From Varroa destructor (taxonomy: Eukaryota > Arthropoda > Arachnida > Mesostigmata > Varroidae), in the NCBI RefSeq assembly GCF_002443255.2, contig NW_019211457.1, forward strand, positions 51,791,800 through 51,855,799: 64,000 nucleotides of DNA. The letters run 5' to 3'. Numbering within the stretch: the first letter of the stretch is position 1; the number at the start of each line of letters is the position of its first letter. The position numbers and the translations under genes were made by a program. The notes below the pieces were generated by a model that was not told the DNA's origin, did not search any database, and saw only the letters and a program-made list of their open reading frames with translations. This document shows, piece after piece, positions 24,569 through 38,687 of the stretch.

Positions 24569-27500
24569 TATGTCGTCAGATTGTCACAAGTAGCTCCTAA
24601 ACGTCCACTGTGGCAGATCTTCCAGAAAAACGAAAGTGAGATTTTGATTTTGCCGCTTTTCGCCGTTTTCGAAATTGTCCACCTGTCGGATTGGGTTTGT
24701 GGCTGCGTGTACCTTACCGTCACGAGGATGAATTATACAATGGCGGACATGAATTGAAAGTGCGAAATCGATGGAAGAAGCCGAAATGTCTTACTCAGCA
24801 TACGCTTGCAGCGATTACAAACATTACGATCAGAAATAAGTCCGGGCGAGTTAAAAGCAGTGTAATAGTAACCTTCGTAAGGTAAACGCATCCGCCAAGT
24901 CCACGTGTTGTAGAGCAACGAAAAGTTCTGTGATGACAAAAACTACATTTTGACTCAAGATTTTCTTGTTAATTCGCGTATGTCTCGAGAGAAAGGGAAC
25001 CACCCCATGCGTAAGCGAGAGACCGACTAAATAGAGTAGACGACGCTATTTGTTCGATAAGAAAGAGCGCTGACTACCATTAGACTATAGTAGCAGTGAG
25101 TGGTAGTGGTTACTTTAATGCCTGAATCAGCAGACAGAGAGGGAGAGAGAAACAGACACGTTAACATAGATCTTCATGCGCGAGGTGACGGAACCTGTCG
25201 GGTGTTGCAATATTCGACGCTTACTCCAATATTGTTCCGTCGAAACGGCGGCCAAATGTCAATTGCGCTTAAAGACTATTCAACGTTACATATATGCGCT
25301 TACTGACTTTTTTCATTCCATAGAAAAAAAATACTACTTGAAAAAAAATAAGCTCAGTGTGATGAATTTTCTAGTAGACTGCGTCAGAATAAAATAAATA
25401 TCCACTGACGAATCCGGCGCAGTTAGATCACTGCGCACTGTATAATTGCGAACCATCCAGATCTGGTCTGTGCTGGTTTTGTTTTTTGCCCGAATAGTAC
25501 CTAGCTTCCTAGCACCAGCGTCTAAAGCTCTTGCAACGATTGCTTTTGCTAATGTGCTTGTTCCTGCAACCTTTATAAACCAATCTATACAATAAAGACA
25601 CTCACTTTTATGCTGTTGCATTGAACAGCATAAACTAGAAATACAATTCACTAATGAGCAAGGTCTGCATGGCCTTGCTGATCAGTATTAAACAGAACTT
25701 GTATTGCAACTTAGACACGTCTCGTATAATGCGAACGCCTCAAAGCTGGCAAACACTATGATAAAGGAAGTATAGTCGCTATTATCCTCCCGTTAAATTA
25801 GGTCGATTTTTTTAGTTCAGATCTAGAAGTATTCCTGTATTTGTCCAGTCGTTGAGTTGGAAACGATCGCATACGGGTAAAAATACTCTGAAAGCAATAA
25901 AACATTGAGTAATAACACTGCTTTTACGCGGTTTGCTGAGCTGACCAGTGATCTCTAATCAGGTAGAAGCCCAATTTTGCAAAAAAAAAAAAGCTGTCGT
26001 GGTTCTCTGACTCTATTTTAAACTTAATTTGTCGATATTTAAAAGTAGTCAAGGTTTAACTGTATCTGTAACTAAGCGATAGTTAGAGAAGAATTCTAAT
26101 CACGTTAACATCACCTTAACACTTATATTGGTTGTGCTGTTACGGTCAAACACGGACACGTTATTTTCCGCACTCTACTTATCTTCTTCGGTTAGACCCT
26201 AGATTCGGAATCTAGGGCCCCATGCAAAGGTAAATCCTACCTATTTCATCAAAACAAACATTGTAAAAACATTAATTGTATGAATTGCAATCGTTGTTGA
26301 TAGTTCAGTATACGAGCTGCGATCCACTGATCGAATTGAACTTGAAAGTGAGGCGGCATAATCTAGTATCTATAATAGGATATTTACTACGAAGGAAACG
26401 CAGACTTACGACTTCTGCGCTTCATTCAGATGTCTTTATCTGCAGCTTATCTGATATCTTTCGTTCTACGCATCTGAAATGAAAATGCAAACCTCAGCGC
26501 ATCGAGTGTTGGCAGGTTTGATTTACCAGTAATGAATAGTCGATGAGTACGATCTGAGTGCACAGTACGGTTATGCGCTAATCTAAATGAGTCACTTCAA
26601 TAACATGCGTTACTTCGAAAAATTTCGATATGTTTCATTACAGTTATCGATCTACTTAAAAGGTAAATAGGCAAAAACAGCAATGTATAATTTTGCATAC
26701 ATCCTAAAGGGCTGTGACTTCCGATTTCCGGTATTTTCGTTATTGAGCAAATCGTATCAGGACGTCATGTCCGTTGTCTTATGTCGCTCATTAGGTGAAG
26801 GTAGTATAGGCTAGGCTGGATCAAGGCTTGAATCACAGTAATAATTTTGTTCAAAGAAGCGAGTCAGAAAACAAGATCAGCGAAAAGAGTATCTTCTAAG
26901 AAAGAGAAAAACCATCTAAAATAAAATAAATATTTGATGAATTGAGAAAAAAATGTGGAAACATACTGCATTGGCCTTTTAGATAAGCTCAAAAAGTAAA
27001 CCGATCAAAACAAAGTCACCTTTTCCATTTTTTTTTGCTGTTGGCGAAATTACAAATAGCATGTTTAAACACACACTATGGGAGTTTTTCGTAGAAGAAG
27101 TCGGGTCTGAGATGTTCACCTATTAAAATCGCTTCCCTTCGTATCATAAGGTAGACAGACTGAAGCTGGAGAGCCTGACTTGTGCGTCGTCCCGCTACCG
27201 ACAAAAATAGTTGTTAACCATTCTGTCTTCAACTAAACTAATCTAAACATCAAACAAAAAGGTATCTCAGTCCTTAGGCTTTGCGTCACACATACGTCCA
27301 TATTTTTCTAGTTAATCCTCCTATCTAGAATCTTGTTGACCTACCAGTACTAGGGGGGCAATCTTACAATACAATTCTCTAAGTCATCCCTGCATTAAAA
27401 TTAAACGTTTCGCGTTTCTGAGAAGTACAATCGATTGAATCTTCCTATCTTCGATTAAAAGATCAGATCACATGTGATATTCTCAATACCATTTACTCTA

Positions 27501-28006
27501 TTTTGGTGCTTCCCGAGGAAGCCGCGTCCACTCAATAGCTGAACCAGATACGAATGTTGTTGGAGCATACTGTAATATTCTCAATACCGTTTCAAGGCCT
27601 TTCTCGAGGACTGCAGCACCTTGCACTCTATGTAGCCAGCAAGTTCTCGCGCAGCGCCCTCTTTTTTATTATTTCGTGATTAGATCGTCAATTATTCTCT
27701 CTACTTGCAGCTTCTAAGAAATTGAGAGTAAATATCGCTGACTCATTTGAGTTAGTTCGAAACACTCGGGCCAATCCCAGAGTTGTTTGCCGCTGTAATT
27801 TCATTCGCCTTTGTTTATTTACCTGCAAAATTAAGATAGGGTACAGTGCGTCAGCTACCAGGATCATGTGTGATTGGCATGAATTGGGCGAAATGGTTAA
27901 CAGGTTTGATGGTTTTACCAGTCGTTGATTTAACTTGAGAGCCGTTTGTTTGTTGCAGGTCGCACCTAATAGTTTCTAAAAAATGTTGAGACAACTTCTA
28001 TGTACA
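24569..28006. other. Intergenic, 3.4 kb without a supportable gene
   Basis: Only short ORFs without domains, an AG-rich patch near 25135-25150 and a perfect 10-bp hairpin at about 26191-26211 (CCCTAGATTC/GAATCTAGGG, one-base loop). The A run at 24432-24449 lies inside the Kunitz intron, not here. Confidence 0.45.
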
Positions 28007-28429
28007 TTAGGATACTTTTATGTTTCTTACAATCACTAAGAGCCCTAAGCTCCGTTCTTTAGGGGCCAGGTTCAGATTGTAATCGTTGGGCTTGTTCCGG
28101 ATAGTGTCATCGATCCTCTGTTGCAGATCATCCATGTCTTTTTCAATGATCAAAGCGACTAAGTCATCCGAAAAAGCTACAACAATAACTCTCCTCATGT
28201 AATATTGTTGCAGTATGTGCGTTATCGTACCCAGTATTCTACAGTTCTCAGAACCGACTTGTGGGAGGCCCGCGTTCACCGTCAGTCGTGTCATCGTGCA
28301 TCTCAAGTCCCTCACTAAAGTAAAATCACTATGCAAACAAGGATACACATCGTTCTTTACTAGCCTGTACAATATAACCCAACAGGACATAAGATTTAAT
28401 TGGTTTCGGGAATCAAAGAATAAGTGCAC
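28007..28429 (-). mobile_element. Non-LTR retrotransposon reverse-transcriptase remnant
   Basis: A 140-codon minus-strand frame shows features of LINE reverse transcriptase. There is a palm-like stretch LVRDLRCTMTRLTVNAGLPQ, corresponding to the usual GCPQGS region. It is followed by VIVVAFSDDLVALI in the position of the catalytic YADD/FADD box, here FSDD. Then come a helical DMDDLQQRIDDTI segment and YNLNLAPKE, like the usual L-x-L-x-P-x-KT motif. Between the GLPQ and FSDD motifs the reading has lost the conserved GSVLGP-type sequence, which suggests a frameshift. The pattern is closest to the R1/jockey type, but the clade is a guess. Functional copies exceed 800 residues, so this is a dead fragment. 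Confidence 0.6.
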
Positions 28430-29149
28430 ATACGTCTCTGAATCACATCTCTATGTTGACTTTATAGTCCGCCAATTTCTTCATTTTTAAGCCTTACTGA
28501 ACTTTAGCTATTTTATCGGTCGATATTCCAAGGCCCGTTTAAAAATCCACTTCTATCGGTAACCCTTTAGGTATTGCTCATTAAGGCAAAGTGCAGAACT
28601 ATCGGAGACTTGTTCAAAGACGCTACATGGGTAATGCAAACAAAAAGAACCTTCATTTAGTGGGTACGTTTTTAATATTGTAAACCTTTAATATCATTAA
28701 TCTTTGTAAAACATTAGCGATAGCACTTATTGCCACAGTGACCGAACGCCATATTTCTTGACCATTTAAAAGAACGCTTTCAAGCCGTACATGTTAGACA
28801 CAAACGCTAAAGAGATGAACTGTTTACCAGATAACACTAACGAAGCCCTTAGTGTCACTGCGTCATATATAGGAACGAAACTATACGTCCAAAAGAACTG
28901 GTGTGCTTATCTATGCAGAATGTGACAAGACCATGGAATAGGGCAGGGTGAAATTATACGGGACGGCTGTATTTCTTTTTCTTGTATCAAGGGGATGACG
29001 ACTTTGTTCCAAGGATGCCTTTTGCCAGGGCACTACTCCGAGTTATGTCACATGGCCGCTCCGAAGGCTATGTGGGCCTATGGGTTTTGGTGTAATCAAG
29101 TTGGCCTTGGAGAATATATTGTCGCTATCGTCACTCCTTTCGCTTTTCG

Positions 29150-29303
29150 ACTGAAATGCAACCCGTAGATGTATTAGTGCACAGCCCTGCCTCACACTAC
29201 GCAAGAGAGCTTTACGTAGATTTAAGGTAGATAAATGATGGTTTTCAACGTGCCCAGCTTGATAGTAAACACTGATAAAATGTTGTTTTTTTTCTATCCA
29301 CAC
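29150..29303 (-). mobile_element. Possible second reverse-transcriptase fragment
   Basis: A minus-strand frame reads ISVYYQAG, a spacer, then LRKALLRSVRQGCAL. SVRQGC-L is the thumb-proximal motif of many LINE reverse transcriptases (usually SVRQGCPLSPLLF), and the preceding I-x-x-Y-x-x-A spacing also fits. The downstream LSPLLF part is not preserved. It could be an older element unrelated to the fragment at 28.0-28.4 kb. Confidence 0.35.
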
Positions 29304-32300
29304 TCGAAATTGTTTGTAACTGAAAATGATTTTCCCTTTAGCTTTGTTAATTGACTAATCTACTCGCATGCAACCATTAGCGGCGCGTATTGACGCAGAT
29401 ATAGCCCATACACCTGCGAGGTATGAGCTATATTTGCGACGAAAAAACGAACGCTTTTTTGTTCTCTAATAGTTTTATAAACGACAGCCGTAAAGGAATT
29501 TTAGCCTATGCAGCTTCACTTATCATTATATGGAAATTCATCGACTCGACTCATTGATAAAATGGTAAATTTTAGATTGCAGACCTGGGTGATACGACGG
29601 CGATGATAGCAATTCGACCACCCGTTTTATTTAGCTGTAAGGCGAATACTCGTAGAACGCCTGCACCCTGTACCCAAATTTGCCAGCGGTTTTTATGTGC
29701 AACCGATCGTACGGGAGATATCGACAAGTACGCGTCCCCGACGGCCTTGGTTTATACTCTTGCACATCAAAATGCTACCGCAAGTCGTCCAGTAGGATCG
29801 TATTTGCATAAAAGTTGTAAATCAATGCATATAAAAGTGGCATTTAATGATAAGTTCTAATTTTATATAGTCATTTTATATGGACAGAAGTACAGATGTT
29901 TGTTTCGTAGAAACATGAATGGAATAGTTTGCTGGATAATTAGTACCACTATTCCTTTAGTCTGAGTTCATTCTTGGAGTTTTCATACGTCGACTGCGAA
30001 ACGCACACGATTCAAATAACATTGTATGAATTCATCATTGCCTTCATGATCCTTATTTATCTATCATCCAGCTAATCACGCGGTGTAAAGGCGTGCGGAT
30101 GCTAGTGCCAGTGCGGGGCATGAGGCAGAAGCAACGCCACCGTTCTATAGCTGTTCAAGCAGTTCCGAGGGCAACCAGAATAAGCACGATGATCGCCATC
30201 ACGATGATGGCATCGGTCATCAACCGCCATGCTAGCAACTCAAATAAGTAAAGTGGTTGGCAAACGAGCTCTTCCGCGCCTCATCTAGGCTTTCTGATGC
30301 GTGAGTGTTCTTTGGGTTGGTAAATGAATGACTTTTGTCTAGTTTCTAAGGAGAAACAACATCGCTACCATATGATTAGTTGCCGAAGGGTATTACATTC
30401 GACAATAGCAACAGCTATACAGCGGCCAGAATTACAACAACGACGGCACTGACCCGCCATTCCGCTCAGATACGACAACCCAGTGTCATTTCGGAGTGAC
30501 GCTCGTCGGTATGTCGATCTTTTTGATTGCCCCCCGGTGTTTGTTCGATGTAGCATGAAGCACTCAGACGCTATCGAATGTGACGATGTGTATCTATCTA
30601 TCTATCTAGCCATCTAGCCCTTTTCATTGATTTGGTTCTTTGATACCGATTGATTTGATTGACTTCGACCGGTAAGCTTAGCAAGCTATAGAGATCTAGT
30701 CTACGTTACTTCCAGAGGGTACTTTCAGAAGTTGTCAGCTTTTTTCTACTGCAAAATTTTCATCACAATAAGATTGAGTCAAATTTCTGATTTCAAGAGA
30801 AGTTGTATTCATGTAGAAGTAAGTACGTTTGATAACGTGAATTCTGTGAACGTCTGTTGATCCTACAGTTAGAGTTAATGAAGCCGAAAGATTGCAGAAA
30901 ATCAGTTTAATACCTTTAACATCAATTGAAAAGTACGTCTATCCCCATGGTACGACACAATTTGATTTTGTAATTATTGAAAATCATCCAGTTATCGTTT
31001 ATCGCCGTACTCTTCATCTAACGATTAGTAGGCAGCGTATTTTCACATCTGTAAAAGTCTAAAAGTATCTAGACCTTTTCGCTTCGATCAGATATGTTGA
31101 GTTTTGCCGTGCTTTGCGCGGTGTCTGCCGCTTACCGCCCTTAGGCGTTTTAAGGATAGTTTCTGTACCCTGCCCCTGATGCTTGTATTGTGTATACATG
31201 CATTTCGCTATGGATGCCAATTTGGCCCGTGAGCGAATTGAATTTACGCTAACCTTCGTGCCTTTATCGTGCTGCTGTCGCCCTTCTTTCAAACGCTAGA
31301 AACCTTAACAATACCTAACACTGACAATAAATGCGTACTTTCCACATAAGCTGATGGCCACTGCGGCATTCTGTATTACTATGATCGATGCCTCATATTT
31401 TCAGTAATTACAGTTGTAATTTCCGAGTAAAAACTACGGAACATTCCAATAGTCGAAGTGAAAACACTCGTTTTTTTACGCATACGTCTTTGTTGCGTCC
31501 CCGATGTAGCATCTCAGCGTTTTCCGCCCCGTCGTAGAGACTGTCCGTGTTTACAAAGGAACTTGAATAAGTTCGGTGATAGCAATCCAAGCAACGCGAC
31601 ACAAGAGACGTTTTGCGAGACAGGGTTCGGCCTTGAGCATGGTAAGAAGGCCGTCAACACCTGTTGATTGGTTCATTGGCTATAAAACGGATGACAATAA
31701 AGCGTAAACATCCGGTGGTTAATGGATTTTCTATTCAATTTATATTCAATTGAGCGCTAAAAGCTGGTAACCAAGAATGGAGCAAAAAAAGAGCGCCTTT
31801 GGTACAGTCTCATAATATCGTTAACAATCCACCTTGCCTAACTAGCCGCATCTATCATGTCGTTGTTATAATTGCTTAGAGCATAGCTAGCTTCTGTTTT
31901 AATACCATTGTGCCGATATAAAATTGTCTTTAGGCCCATCAATCGTATCTAGCCTGTCTTGTGTTATGTATTATTTTTAAGAAAACTTCCCTTCAATTCC
32001 TTGAAAAATGGCTCTTCTTCATGGATTACATATAAACATTGAATCACATCACTTCTTTGAGATTCACTTGTTTTTTAATGCTAGTTGCTTGAGGCAATTA
32101 CCGTTTTATACGTTGACGAAGTCTACTGTCAGTTCGAGTTCCTTTGTGCTCTATGGGTTAATCAACGTTGTTTGTATCTATGAGTCAAGTACGACTTCCA
32201 AAGAGTCATAATCAGGCCGTGTAAATTAGAAGCTGATGGAGTTTGGGGTCGTAAACTTTCTCGGAGTTTTTTATTTTCTTGATTGCACACGAGCCTTACG

Positions 32301-34841
32301 AGGAACACAGGTTCTACGAAAATCGAATTGGCCTGGTCATCGTAGTTTATTTTCTTTATGGTGGAATTGTTCATAATATACGCACTTGGTTTTGTGGCCC
32401 CAGATGATAATTCTTGTATTTTACTCGTTTTTAACGAAAGAGTGTTATAAAATCACTTATAGATCTATTCTTATTTAGCACTTTTAATTGATATGGACAA
32501 ATGCTGATAATTATCTATACCTTTGTATATAGCGTCAACAACTTGCCTCTGTAAAAATCTAACCGCGATCGGTGCTACCTGACGTTTTTCCAACCAATAA
32601 AATCACACGGAAACCATGGAAGCATCTACGAATTTGCTTTTTTTTTTTGTTTTCTCTGATTCCTTATTGTCTTTAATAACTTTAATACATTCGTGATTGA
32701 TAATTTTTGCCAACGCTGAGATTTGAACCACTGCGGCAGGATCTTTGCAGTAGTGGTTACCAGCTTAACGCAGTCGAAAAGATGCGCATCAGCCGCCCAG
32801 ACTATACCGTTCTGTAGGAGAACTCACTAGGGGAAAAAAGCTATGCGTATGAACTGCGAAAATGTGCCGATGTTTGGCCTTACTGATTTCTGCCTGGGTA
32901 CGTGTGCAGTTGCATTTTCCGACGCCGCATTTTCGTAAGTTCTGAGAAATGCACTACGTAAGGATCGTACTGCTAAGGACATGTATTTGTTTAACACAAG
33001 GGTTTCCTCTAAAGCAAGCTATTAACTCACGTCAACTGGGCGACCTTCAAGAAAAACCTTGTCTCTCAGGCGAGCTATTCAGCGAAGACAGTATCTTCAT
33101 CTTCACGTCGCATAGTCTTTATAGAAATCGGGATGTTTGGCGTAAATTAAACAATAGACATATTTTATTTGGCTCGGTCTAGTGCAACTTTGACGACACA
33201 AATTCTCTATGTGTTCACGCCTTGATCTGATGAAGTAATGAACAGATCTGTCCTACTGAGCACCATTTTTTTGTTCTAACAAAAACAGTGTGATCTTCCT
33301 GAAGGAACTTCCTTGTAACAAAAATAAGCTATAATCAACTACGGAGGCCGCCGTAAGTCGGAAAGTTTTCTCTTACAATCGGAAATACCATTTTAGAGAT
33401 GTGAGTTGTTCTTTTTTGGCAAGCATCACTATCAGCGACCGCATTAAGTCTATCTTGTACCGACATGAGCCTACTTCGAGGCTCCGACAAATGGGGCTCA
33501 TGCAACACGGCGACTTGAAAAATGCCAACGCAGATTAAGTTGAGCCTCAAAGTTTTTCTGCGATTACCAGCTCAGTTTCATACAGAACAATGGTCAATTG
33601 AGTATGCAGATTATTAGTTCAGATAGCATCGCGTACGGGATAATGTCTATTATAATTTGAAAGTCTCGAGTGGATTTTTTAAATATATATATATATATAT
33701 CTGTTTATCTTTATTTTATTAGCCTTGTTAGTGGATGTACGTGATATCGCTTAACAAAACTGATCATTTAAGGGCGACTTGTTTATGGAAGAGAAAACGT
33801 TGTTTCGTTGCTATAAAAGATATTGTTGGCATAAAAAGGCGCTGGCAGAAAACGATATATGCGTCATACAATGTTTTTTTATCTTATTTATGAAAATATG
33901 TAATATTTATCAGTATCGCATTCCTTCATGCGTTTATTTTCAACACTTATTTAAGTACTAATTTTAACAATCTAGGGCTCGAAATTCTAGAGCCTCCCTC
34001 AAGACTTTTCGATTGTTCAGACTTAACTTTTTTAGCACTTAAATAGTGATTTCGCTATTCTGCATGCGTCAACTTTAAAATACCTGTACGTATAATCAAA
34101 TCCGTCCTAGTTAACAACGTACGTTGCGTCTTCGTTACCATTCTAGACCTCTACCTTCTATCATGCCGAATGCGGAACGAAGAAATGACCTACTGCTATT
34201 ATCCAAACAGATCTATAATCATCCATCTGAAAATCGTACGCGTTTCTATTTGACATCTACCATCAGCTCATTATATTCCATTCATTTTGTTGGAAGAAAA
34301 AAGTTCGAGGAAAAAGGGAAGCAAGGCTTTAGAAATAGCAATGGGGTTACCATCGTCACAAATTTCAATAGAGGTCAAAGTCACCTTTGCTATTTATGGC
34401 AAGACTATTATGGGAAACATTATTGACACGCGACTCACCGCCTTATATGCTTTTCTACTTGTCCAGTGATTAAAGTACGGTAAAAGAATATCGGAACCAT
34501 ATGAACAATGGCTAAGGCAAGATTACGCTATTACAATACAATGACAATTGAATTTCTAAAACGATGAAAAAAGTAAGGGAACGATCTGAATAAAGTGATG
34601 CCCTTTATGGAACGGCAATGGAAAAAGTTACAATATAATTGGCTTCAGGCAGTACCTGTTTTTGGTCAGATTACGAAAAGTAACTGTGTATTGTGGGGCA
34701 ACGTCAGGTGAGTAACGACGTTTAACTGACGCGTCTCAGTGTTTTAGGCTGAAAGTGACCAATAACCATTCAGTTTGAATAAGAATAATAATAATAATAA
34801 TAAAAATGTACTAATCTAACGTTCATACTTCGGTGGTTCAG
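29304..34841. other. 5.5 kb with no supportable gene
   Basis: Many short ORFs on both strands, none with recognisable domains. A (CTAT)n run lies near 30593-30609, a short AT run at 33683-33701 and an (AAT)n run at 34782-34804. A tRNA-like stretch at 32700-32775 was examined and rejected. Confidence 0.45.
34782..34804 (+). repeat. (AAT)n microsatellite
   Basis: About seven AAT units, just upstream of the first recognised PPS-like exon. Confidence 0.9.
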
Positions 34842-37800
34842 GTGTGCACGTGCATTGTGCCGGTGTTTGCTGAGTCATTGGCTTATTCAACATTATTTCC
34901 AGCCTTATTTTCAGTGGGTTAGCCGATTATTGAAGCGCTTTGCGGAAGCGAAACTCAAAAAGGTTTCGCGTCGACTTCCATACTGCGATCACGGAGGGGT
35001 CCAGAATGGATTAATGCTATCTACCCACGATACGAATGGTTGGCCGAGCGACCATTACACGACCTTTCTGGGGTAGGCTGAACGGACCCTCTATAAACTA
35101 ACTGCAATAGACGTTCGAGACAGAATTTTCGTTCCGAAGAAAAATTTCAGATTCACTGAGGTCTCCGAAGCAGTCTACGAACAATAATCACACAGTTTTA
35201 TGATTGATTGTTACTAGATGATTTCGACTGGATTCTCTATCAGATTCCTTAATTATAGACGATTATTTGAAATTATCTAAATTGGTTAAATAATATCGTG
35301 ATCGGACTAAACCGTTACTCAATGGTTTCTACCGAAACTCAACCGCAAAAGGGCTAGTTACCAAGTATCAAACAAGAGTAAAATTCACTACAAGGCACTC
35401 CTTGAAAAAAAAAAGTATTTTATTTGCACGATAGTATAATAACAGGCCCGTGACTGACGACGCATCTACACGATCAATTGTACGTCTGGAGATCGTCCCG
35501 AAGCCTTTTTCGAACGTTTGGCTGGTCTCCGTCGGCCATTGCCGAGACACGAGGCTTGCTGCAACGATCACTGCGATGGTACGCTTCCATAGATATCGTA
35601 CTAGCGTTCTATAAGTAAATATGGTTTTGCAAGTGAGACAAGTTGAAGAAAGTAGTATCTTATATGTTTCATACTCATATAGCCGTGTTTTCTCTAACAA
35701 TGAGGTAAATACGAATGAATCTGGTTTCATCTATTATAACTGACCTTAATTTTAATGAGCGAACGTTGTTATTTTTAGATGTACAAAGCGCAATTTGTAC
35801 AGTCAGATCGATTACTTCATATGTAATTAAACTTCCAAAGAGCGTGTTACGACTAATTGTAGCATCGGCAAATGTATACAGCATTGGTGGAATTCGACTG
35901 GAACATGTTGGACCATTACGATACTGGAGAATCGGTATTGATGACCTTTTTCTGGAAGAATCGTCAACTGCAGAGCACAGCCCAGACGGGGCAAACAAAT
36001 TTACCAATGTTTATATAAAAATAGGTACTCGCATAGCCATGTTGAGCTATCTGTTTGACATGCCCAAAAGCTACCCACCCTCTTTCCTAGTTAGAAGATA
36101 CCGAACAGTGTACGGTGATAACAACCACAAAATCAAAGACATCATTACGAGGTAAGTGTGCCAATATATCGATTTATTGAGAATCAAAAGCGACGTAGAG
36201 GATTAGTTTGCCAGTAGCATTCGGGCGCTGCCATGGCCTTCGTTCTTCTTCTGGCTTCTTCATGTATTAATCTAAGCGAAAAAGTCTGGTAAATCGGAAA
36301 CTCATGGGTTCGGAAAGGAGAGGAAATTGTATATATATGTTCAAGATGTTCGTAAGAAATAACTAATGTGTAACAACGGGATGCACTCATAGCCGAGCTT
36401 GCGAAAAGCTGTACCAGACGTATGCCCCAAAGACGTATGCTGTAAAAGATGGTGCTACCAAATGGTGGTATTCGCAACTATATTATATAGTACGTTAGCA
36501 GGTTGAAAATATTTGCCATCTCTTTATTGCCCTGTCGAATAACACCCATTTTTATAGGCTATAAATCGCTTGAAGACGTCTCGCTTCAGTGCTCTGTAAT
36601 TGGTCTTAAAAGTGGGCACTATTTGGGCTGAGTTTACTTAAATCTGTATGACTGAGCGTATCGATTGGCGCATGATGTAACGGTAACATGTTAACACAAG
36701 ATGCTGTAGCGGACTTTAAGCGTCAGACCAGGGTGTGGCTGTTTATACCGAAATCACCATCGAAGGGTCCCGTCTCAAGTTCTTGGGCATATCAAACGTT
36801 CACTGGCTACGCAGAAGTATGTTTGTATCAGTTTGATTAATTAAAAAATGTTTTTAGGATTTCCCATTTGGCCAATCAGCCTGTATAATTAGCCTGTCTG
36901 ACTTGTTCGATGTAATAGTTGATCGGCCTTTGTAATGTTTGAGTTTACCTCACTGCGAAATTTCTAATACATTTAATACTACCATGAAACATAAATCTGG
37001 AGAAGCATCCGGTTGAACTTCGGTGACGCTGTATCTCGAAAGGTATACCCTCTTTTTGCCATTTTCTGCAAGAACGGAATGATGTTTCACCTCATGGAGA
37101 GCCCTGACAAAGTACATAGCTTTAGCTTCCATCCTAGCTACTTCGATAAGCCGATATTCAAAGGGCGCGTGAATCAAACTGGCCACCAATAGGACGATAA
37201 GTCATTCATCGTGTTATATAGTACTACAAGTATAGTTTCCTAAGTTCCAATGTGCCCTAACTAAACGAATATAAAGCCATAAGGATTCTGTACTTTACCT
37301 GGTCTACATGAACTCTTACGCTTGTTGAAATATTACAACTCCCAAGACCAATTGTAAGCGAATGTGTTTTATAAAAGCCACTGCATCCATTCATGTTGTA
37401 TGGCCACCGTAAGGGCTAGGTGAGCCGTTGTATTTCGCCCATATATAGGAAACAAGATGCCGCCAATTGCGGATTTTATAATAAAATTGAAGGAATTAAC
37501 TTCTCTAAAAGAAAAAAACCAATCTAGCGGAAATATATGCCCACGTAAACTAAGGCATTGTATTTTTGTGGTCGTTAATTTTGCTTTTGAAGGATATTCT
37601 ACGAACCGTATTAGCGTAAGCAGTATTACCGAAACATATCGATTGTGCATTATGACAATCCATGAATAATTCTTTATGTCGCAACCCCATTTGTTTTTCT
37701 GCCGATCGATTTAATGCTTTACGTACAGTTTAGCAAAAGTATAATGTCTCTATACCCAAGGTAGCGGTGTCAGACACCCAGAGAGTCGGATGAAATTCGC

Positions 37801-37988
37801 AAGGGTCGTTACGTACTACTCTAAATAACTTGGATCTTCAATTAGATAGTTAGACGAGTTTCGGTGCGATTAACTTGAATTTGGAGAATACTGCGCAGTT
37901 ACACTTCTTCTGGTGTGTAAAGCAACGTGTCGGTGAAAATTCTGGCATATTTTCCTCTCAAAGTTTTCTGGCTTTAGAATACCTTACG

Positions 37989-37989
<1 letters not shown>

Positions 37990-38023
<34 letters not shown>
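37990..38023. repeat. (AT)n microsatellite
   Basis: Uninterrupted AT run inside the PPS-like pseudogene. Confidence 0.95.
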
Positions 38024-38024
<1 letters not shown>

Positions 38025-38641
38025 GGTGTTGCTGGAATGTCTAAGATCTTGTAGTAATAAACTTCATGTAACATAACTTACTTGGGATATTCGAGCTTAA
38101 TGTTTACGATATACCAGTTACTTTGTGGTGTGACCCGTAACCCATTACGTTTATAAGCACCGCGCTAAAAGAGCACAGCACACTAGAATAAGATGATTTC
38201 AATCGTGAACATTGCACTTAGATAACTAAGAAGGATGTTATTCAACTTAGCACTCGCTATAACGAAAATAAACGTTGCACAATTAAACATGCTTGGTTCT
38301 AAAAATTGGTTTTAGCAACGACGGCCGCAATCTACAGTCACTAAATGTCTCTGACTTTCAGAGAAATCGGACCGTCAGCAACGTTCAAGAAAACACCTGG
38401 GCGATCCAGGAGTTCGTAGGAGAGATGACGCGATAAGGAAGATGATAAATATACCTCAAAAATACTTGCTTCCGCCCGAAAGAAAGGAAATTCTCCTGGA
38501 TTGCTGGCCTTAGTTCTGCAATAGGTTTCTAATATACTAATTTACACTCCAACATTGCCAAGATTTAACATGGCTAAAGGTGTCACAAAGTGAATTACAT
38601 GCATGAAGTAGTTGATACCTGTAACCAACGAGAACTTTCAG

Positions 38642-38686
<45 letters not shown>
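38642..38686. repeat. (AT)n microsatellite
   Basis: AT run with one G interruption, about 270 bases before the ATP-binding exon of the PPS-like pseudogene. Confidence 0.95.

Positions 38687-38687
<1 letters not shown>

Noticed and set aside
28215..28490. Plus-strand 91-codon ORF
   Set aside because: Antisense shadow of the reverse-transcriptase remnant.
32700..32775. tRNA-like or tRNA-derived SINE on the minus strand (GTTCAAATC B-box-like sequence)
   Set aside because: T-stem, D-arm and acceptor pairings do not form when checked base by base.
36950..37189. Minus-strand 79-codon ORF rich in charged residues
   Set aside because: No domain or splice partner found; lies within the PPS-like pseudogene interval on the opposite strand.
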